DNA of 44,505 nucleotides from Phycisphaerae bacterium SM23_30 (lineage in GTDB: Bacteria > Planctomycetota > Phycisphaerae > Sedimentisphaerales > SM23-30): the NCBI GenBank assembly GCA_001303695.1, contig LJUC01000030.1, positions 1 to 44,505 of the forward strand, in the 5' to 3' direction. A program made the position numbers and the translations under genes. The stretch's first letter is position 1. The number at the start of each line of letters is the position of its first letter. A model generated the notes under the pieces. That model did not search any database, was not told where the DNA came from, and worked only from the letters and a program-made list of their open reading frames with translations. Of the stretch, positions 39,516-44,505 are shown in pieces.

Positions 39516-40492
39516 CCATTATTGATTTTCATAATCATTTTTATCCCGCGGAATATTTAAAAGCCTTAGAGACCGGGCCTAGTAATATAAAAATAACCCA
39601 TGATGATGACGGCAATCCGCTTTTGCATTATCCCGGCGATTACAACATTCTGGTGCCCAGTCACCGGGATATTGAGCATCGAGCCAGTGTTCTGGAAAAG
39701 GTAGGCGTGGATAAGCAGATTCTCACCTTCACCACGCCGGGCACCCATATTGAGACGCTGGAACGTTCGGTGGAGCTGGCGAAAATTGTCAATGACGGTT
39801 TTGCTGAGATTATGACGGAGCACAGCGATCGCTTTACGGCATTGGCGACACTGCCCATGAATGATATCGAAGCTTCGGTTGCCGAATTGGAGCGGGCTTT
39901 TAATGAGCTGGGTTTTAAGGGCGTTACGGTTTACAGCAACATCAATGGCGTGGCCTTGAGCGATGAAAGGTTTTGGCCTATATATGAAAAGGCTAATGAA
40001 CTGGGGGCCGTATTCGATATTCATCCTCACTTTCCCGTCGGTGTGGAGGCCATGACGGAATACTGGCTCATGCCCTTGGTGGGATTTACTTTTGATACCA
40101 CCCTAGCGGCGGCCAAGCTGGTTTTCAGCGGGGTAGCGGAAAAATTTCCCAATATCCGATGGGTGCTAAGCCATCTGGGCGGCGCCATTCCTTATCTGGC
40201 GGAAAGACTCGATCGGGGATACTACGCCTTCAAGGAATGTCGAGCATACATCGGCAAACCCCCCAGTGAATATCTCAAACAGTTTTACTTCGACAGTGTA
40301 AACTTCGATTTAAATTGCCTGAATTTGGCTATCAAATTCGCCGGGGCCGATCATATCGTGGCCGGCAGCGATTATCCCCATCAGATCGGCAGCCTGGAGA
40401 AAATGGTTGACAGTATTGCAAAATTGGATATTTCTGAAAAGGACAAAGCCGCCATATATGGAGAAAACGCCCGCAAGTTGCTGGAATTATAA
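39512..40492 (+). CDS. Amidohydrolase 2 / ACMSD-like metal-dependent hydrolase or decarboxylase
   Basis: MTIIDFHNHFYPAEYL HxH; VFDIHPHFPVG; HLGGAIPYLAERLDRG; VAGSDYPHQIG; start overlaps the APC stop by 4 nt (ATGA). Confidence 0.88.
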   Translation: MTIIDFHNHFYPAEYLKALETGPSNIKITHDDDGNPLLHYPGDYNILVPSHRDIEHRASVLEKVGVDKQILTFTTPGTHIETLERSVELAKIVNDGFAEIMTEHSDRFTALATLPMNDIEASVAELERAFNELGFKGVTVYSNINGVALSDERFWPIYEKANELGAVFDIHPHFPVGVEAMTEYWLMPLVGFTFDTTLAAAKLVFSGVAEKFPNIRWVLSHLGGAIPYLAERLDRGYYAFKECRAYIGKPPSEYLKQFYFDSVNFDLNCLNLAIKFAGADHIVAGSDYPHQIGSLEKMVDSIAKLDISEKDKAAIYGENARKLLEL

Positions 40493-40639
40493 TTTTAAGC
40501 TGGGAGCTTCAAATAAATAAGCTGTTGTTTATAAGTTTTTAGATGATAAATCCAAATCGTTATTCCCGCGCCGGCGCGAATCCGGTTTGTTGGCAAAAAT
40601 TGTGTTGGTGTAATAACTTTTTTAAGCAAAGGTAGAATC

Positions 40640-43417
40640 ATGAAAACAAAAAGAAAAATGATGTGGTTGATGGCCGTTCTTGCGGTCATGGTTGTTTGTG
40701 GTAACTTACCGGCTCAAGAAAATAGCGAAAAGAAGCCTTTAAGCATCGAAGATTATATGCTTTGGCGCAATATAGGTTCGACCGCCATCTCCGACGACGG
40801 CAACTGGTTTACCTATGCCTACAGCCGGCGCAACGAGGACGCTTCGTTATACATCAAGCATCTGACCAGTGACAAAATTATTGAAGTGGAGCGGGGTTCG
40901 TCGCCGCGCTTTTCCGATGACTGCCGCTGGGTGGCCTATAACATCAATCCTCCGGCAAGTCAAGGGAGCCAGCAGCGCGGGCAACAACCGAGCCCTCCGC
41001 CTCAGCAACCGGGCCGGCGGGGCCAGCCAAACCAAGCCGGATCACGCAAAGTGGAATTGCTGGATCTGTCCACCAATGAAAAATATTCGGTGGAAAATGT
41101 ATCTTCGTTTAGTTTCACCAAGGGATCAAAATATTTTATTGTCCGCAAAAGAGCATCAGGTTCAGGGGGCAGAGGTTCCGATCTATTGCTGCGGAATCTG
41201 GAAACAGGTATGAACGAATTGATTGGTAACGTATCGGAATTTAGCGTAAATAAAACGGGCGTCCTGCTGGCTTTTATTATTGACGTGGAAGATAAGGCCG
41301 GCAATGGTCTATACCTGATTGATCTGGCTACCCACACCCGTCGGCCTTTGGATACCGATAAGGCGGTCTATGAGCGGATGACCTGGGACGAAGAAGGGAC
41401 GGCTTTGGCGGTGTTGAAGGGTGATAAGAAGGTAAGTTATGTTCAGAAAGAAAATATTTTGCTGGTCTTTATGGATCTGGATAAGGCTCAACCCGACAAG
41501 ACCGTATATGATCCGGCGACAGCGTTTGATTTTCCCAAGGATATGGTGATCAGTGAAAATGCGGGCCTTTCCTTCAATCCCGATTTAACGAAGGTATTTT
41601 TGGGCATCAAGGAACAGGAAAAAGAGCCGGAAAAACCCAAAGACGCCGAGCCGGTGGCCGACGTGGATATTTTCCACTGGAAAGACGATCAGCTGCAAAC
41701 CGTGCAAAAGGTGCAGGCCAGCCGGGATCGTAACTTTACTTATCAAGCGGTGTTTCATCTGGATACCAAGCGTTTTGTGCGGCTGACTGATGAAAAAATG
41801 CGCCAGATCAGCCTTACTCGCAACGGTAAATGGGGTGTCGGTCAAGACAACCAGGCTTACATCTCCGACTGGAAGCCGCGGGTGGCTGATTACTATCGTG
41901 TTAACACCGGCACCGGCGAACGCACCTTAATGTTCAAAGCTCATGAACGAACTATGGGGCTATCGCCGGACAGCAAGCACTTTCTCTACTGGAAAGACCA
42001 TCACGTCTGGGACTATCGCCTGGAAACCGGCGCAACAATCAACCTGACCAAAAACGCCTCCGTCAGTTACATTAACACCGAGGATGACCATACCGGCTCC
42101 AAACGCCCCTACGGCGTGACCGGCTGGACCAAAGACGGCCAGGCAGTGATCTTGACCCATCGGTATGACCTGTATCTGCAGCCTCTGGACGGCGGTGAAG
42201 CCACTAATCTTACCGGCGGTTATGGGGATGACAATGACATTAGCCTGCGCTATGTCAGAGTGGATACGGAGGAGCGATTTATTGATTTATCCCAACCGAT
42301 ATTGTTATCGGCTTTTGGGCAATGGACGAAAAAAGCGGGCTACTATGAATTAAACAACGGCAAGCTGGAACAGTTAATATATGAAGATAAGAAATTCGGT
42401 CGGCTGACCAAGGTCAAAAACGCCGACAAGTTTATTTACACCATCTCCACTTTCCATGATTTTCCCGATTATTATATCAGCGATACTAAATTTACCTATC
42501 CCAAACGCCTCACCGACGCCAATCCGCAACAATCGGAATATAAATGGGGTTATCGTATCCTTTTTGATTACACCAATAACGATGGTGTCCGTCTGCAGGG
42601 TACTTTGGCTATCCCTGATGACTATGAAGATGGTCAGAAGCTGCCTATGCTGGTGAATTTCTACGAAAAATATTCTCAGAACCTGCATAATTATTATTCA
42701 CCGGGGTACGCCTCCAGCCCGCAGTTTGCCGGCTTTGTCAGTCAGGGTTACCTGGTGATGCAGCCGGACGTTCATTTTCGCACCCGCACCTCACACAGCG
42801 ACATGCTGGAATGCGTGGAAGCGGCGGTCAAGAAGGTAATCGAGATGGGATATGCCGATCCAGAACGCATCGGCCTGCACGGTCACAGTTACAGCGGCGG
42901 CGGTTCGGCTTACATTTCCACGCGCTCGAAAATGTTCGCCGCCATTGCCGCCGGAGCTGCCCCGATTAACTTGACCAGCGAATTCAACCAGCTTTTCAAC
43001 AGCAGCGGCCAAAACAACCACAGCTACGATATTTACGGCCAGGGCCGTTACGGCACCAATCCCTATGATGATCCTGAGTTGTATCGAGAGCAATCGGCCA
43101 TTACCCACGTCCGCACCATGAACACCCCGCTTTTATACCTGCATGGCGTGGATGACCCCACGGTGGAATATCTCCAGGGCATGGAGTTTTATAACGGCCT
43201 CCGCTTTAATGAAAAACCGGTGATATTTCTTTCCTACCCGGGCGAAGGGCACGGCCTGCGCAGATTAGAGAATCAGAAGGATTTCACGATTCGCCTGCAT
43301 CAGTTTTTCGACCATCACCTCAAAGGAAAACCCGCTCCCGAATGGATGACCAAAGGCGTACCCTATCTGAAAAAGGAAAAAATGCGGGCCGCGGGCGAAA
43401 TTATCTATAAAGATTGA
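40640..43417 (+). CDS. Exported S9 prolyl-oligopeptidase-like protein, copy 2
   Basis: Strongly similar along its length to the 35210-37960 product; LHGHSYSGGGSAYIS, HGVDDPTVEYLQ, YPGEGHGLRR. Confidence 0.88.
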   Translation: MKTKRKMMWLMAVLAVMVVCGNLPAQENSEKKPLSIEDYMLWRNIGSTAISDDGNWFTYAYSRRNEDASLYIKHLTSDKIIEVERGSSPRFSDDCRWVAYNINPPASQGSQQRGQQPSPPPQQPGRRGQPNQAGSRKVELLDLSTNEKYSVENVSSFSFTKGSKYFIVRKRASGSGGRGSDLLLRNLETGMNELIGNVSEFSVNKTGVLLAFIIDVEDKAGNGLYLIDLATHTRRPLDTDKAVYERMTWDEEGTALAVLKGDKKVSYVQKENILLVFMDLDKAQPDKTVYDPATAFDFPKDMVISENAGLSFNPDLTKVFLGIKEQEKEPEKPKDAEPVADVDIFHWKDDQLQTVQKVQASRDRNFTYQAVFHLDTKRFVRLTDEKMRQISLTRNGKWGVGQDNQAYISDWKPRVADYYRVNTGTGERTLMFKAHERTMGLSPDSKHFLYWKDHHVWDYRLETGATINLTKNASVSYINTEDDHTGSKRPYGVTGWTKDGQAVILTHRYDLYLQPLDGGEATNLTGGYGDDNDISLRYVRVDTEERFIDLSQPILLSAFGQWTKKAGYYELNNGKLEQLIYEDKKFGRLTKVKNADKFIYTISTFHDFPDYYISDTKFTYPKRLTDANPQQSEYKWGYRILFDYTNNDGVRLQGTLAIPDDYEDGQKLPMLVNFYEKYSQNLHNYYSPGYASSPQFAGFVSQGYLVMQPDVHFRTRTSHSDMLECVEAAVKKVIEMGYADPERIGLHGHSYSGGGSAYISTRSKMFAAIAAGAAPINLTSEFNQLFNSSGQNNHSYDIYGQGRYGTNPYDDPELYREQSAITHVRTMNTPLLYLHGVDDPTVEYLQGMEFYNGLRFNEKPVIFLSYPGEGHGLRRLENQKDFTIRLHQFFDHHLKGKPAPEWMTKGVPYLKKEKMRAAGEIIYKD

Positions 43418-43451
43418 TCTAACTGTACTGTCTTATTAAAACAGAACGGGT

Positions 43452-43492
43452 GGCACCGGTGCCATGCCCACGCTTGCGTGGGCATGTTTTTA
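43452..43492 (+). terminator. Double palindrome / intrinsic terminator after S9 copy 2
   Basis: GGCACCGGTGCC then CATGCCCACGC-TT-GCGTGGGCATG followed by TTTTTAT. Confidence 0.75.
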
Positions 43493-43563
43493 TATTGCAG
43501 TAATACAAAGTGCCCAAGTTAACGTATGGAGCAAAGCCCTACCCTATTGACTCTTAATAAAAA

Positions 43564-44505
43564 TCATTGATAGGGGATTGGTTTACAAAGGGCGCGTAAT
43601 TTCTCCGGCGGGGTGTCGCCGGGGATCTCGCAGCCGGCGTTGACAAAATAGGGATTGCCGACGGTTTTATAGATTTCCTCGAAACCCTGCCGGATTTTAT
43701 CGGGAGTGGAATTCCTAACGGCATGAACGGGGTCGAGGTTGCCGGTAAGGACTACCTTATCGCCCAGGATTGCTCGCGCCTTTTCCATATCGACCATCCA
43801 GTCGCAATCTATAATATCGATCCCCAAAGCAGCTATCAGAGGTAAATGCCGATTGATATCGCCGCAGATATGCAGCCGCACTAAACCATCCCTTTCATGG
43901 ATTGCCTCCACCAAACGTATTTCGTGGACCAGCACCAACTGCTCATACATTCTGGGAGAAATCTGGCTGACAATGGCATCGCCCACTCCGATGGTATCTG
44001 CCCCTTCTTCAATTTGCGCCCGGGCAAATGCAATCGCCATATCCACACACAGGGTCATCAGTTCATTACAAAATGTTATATTATCCGTCAGGTCCATCAT
44101 AAAATTGGTCACGCCGCGGAGATTGGCGGCTTCGGCAGCGGGGCCTTCCACCCAACCGGTGATGGAATATTGTCGCCCGCCGAATTCTTTATATGCTCGT
44201 ATTGCTTTAACTGCATTACTCATCCGTTCGGAGTTGACCGGGTTCGGACTTTGCAGTAAGTTCAAATCGGTCCTCTCCTGCAGCGGATGATGTAATACAC
44301 GGGGAATTGTATCTTTCTGATATTCAATTTCGCCGCCGAAGTCGGTCATCTCCCGCCAGGGATCGGACATGATATCCAACTGATCTATGCCGAAATCCTC
44401 TACCAGACGCCGGTTCGCCTCTACCAGCACCTTATAATCCCGGGCGAAATCGGCAAAACTCGCGTTGATATATCGGGCGGCAAAGTGCATCAAAATCGGT
44501 ATCCG
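43564..44505 (-). CDS. Uroporphyrinogen decarboxylase (URO-D)-family protein, probably 5-prime truncated by window edge
   Basis: GRQYSITGWVEGPAAEAANLRGVTNFMMDL...VRLHICGDINRHLPLIAALGIDIIDCDWMVD...VVLTGNLDPV...FVNAGCEIPGDTPPEKLRAL; frame stays open to the window end. Confidence 0.85.
   Translation of the reverse strand, partial: RIPILMHFAARYINASFADFARDYKVLVEANRRLVEDFGIDQLDIMSDPWREMTDFGGEIEYQKDTIPRVLHHPLQERTDLNLLQSPNPVNSERMSNAVKAIRAYKEFGGRQYSITGWVEGPAAEAANLRGVTNFMMDLTDNITFCNELMTLCVDMAIAFARAQIEEGADTIGVGDAIVSQISPRMYEQLVLVHEIRLVEAIHERDGLVRLHICGDINRHLPLIAALGIDIIDCDWMVDMEKARAILGDKVVLTGNLDPVHAVRNSTPDKIRQGFEEIYKTVGNPYFVNAGCEIPGDTPPEKLRALCKPIPYQ

Overview
The left ~31 kb is a minus-strand translation/transcription gene supercluster. 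In transcription order: tRNA-Thr, tuf, rpmG, tRNA-Trp, secE, nusG, rplKAJL, rpoBC, rpsL, rpsG, fusA, rpsJ, rplCDWB, rpsS, rplV, rpsC, rplP, rpmC, rpsQ, rplNXE, rpsN, rpsH, rplFR, rpsE, rplO, secY, adk, map, infA, rpmJ, rpsM, rpsK. The right ~13 kb is a mostly plus-strand catabolic/secretory locus: two YtcJ-like lipoprotein amidohydrolases, two paralogous S9 prolyl-oligopeptidase-like proteins, an APC permease translationally coupled to an ACMSD-like amidohydrolase, and a minus-strand UROD-family gene that runs off the window. The EF-Tu switch-I sequence, the lack of rpmD and the long SecE suggest a planctomycete, possibly Phycisphaerae-like; this is inference from memory, not a search. The most interesting points are: (1) ribosomal protein L22 carries an N-terminal XRE-like helix-turn-helix domain; (2) secY and adk, both normally essential, are damaged side by side (about 22-nt deletion in secY; P-loop G-to-D, about 50-codon deletion, frameshift and nonsense codon in adk); (3) intrinsic-terminator-like hairpins lie between rpsJ and rplC and between rpsG and fusA, with a structured leader before rpsJ; (4) S12 naturally has Arg88, and L2 has AHPL where DHPH is usual; (5) rplL lacks a canonical start codon at the expected place; (6) the duplicated S9 peptidases flank a transporter/amidohydrolase pair. 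Coordinates come from the supplied ORF track plus manual translation. No database search was run.
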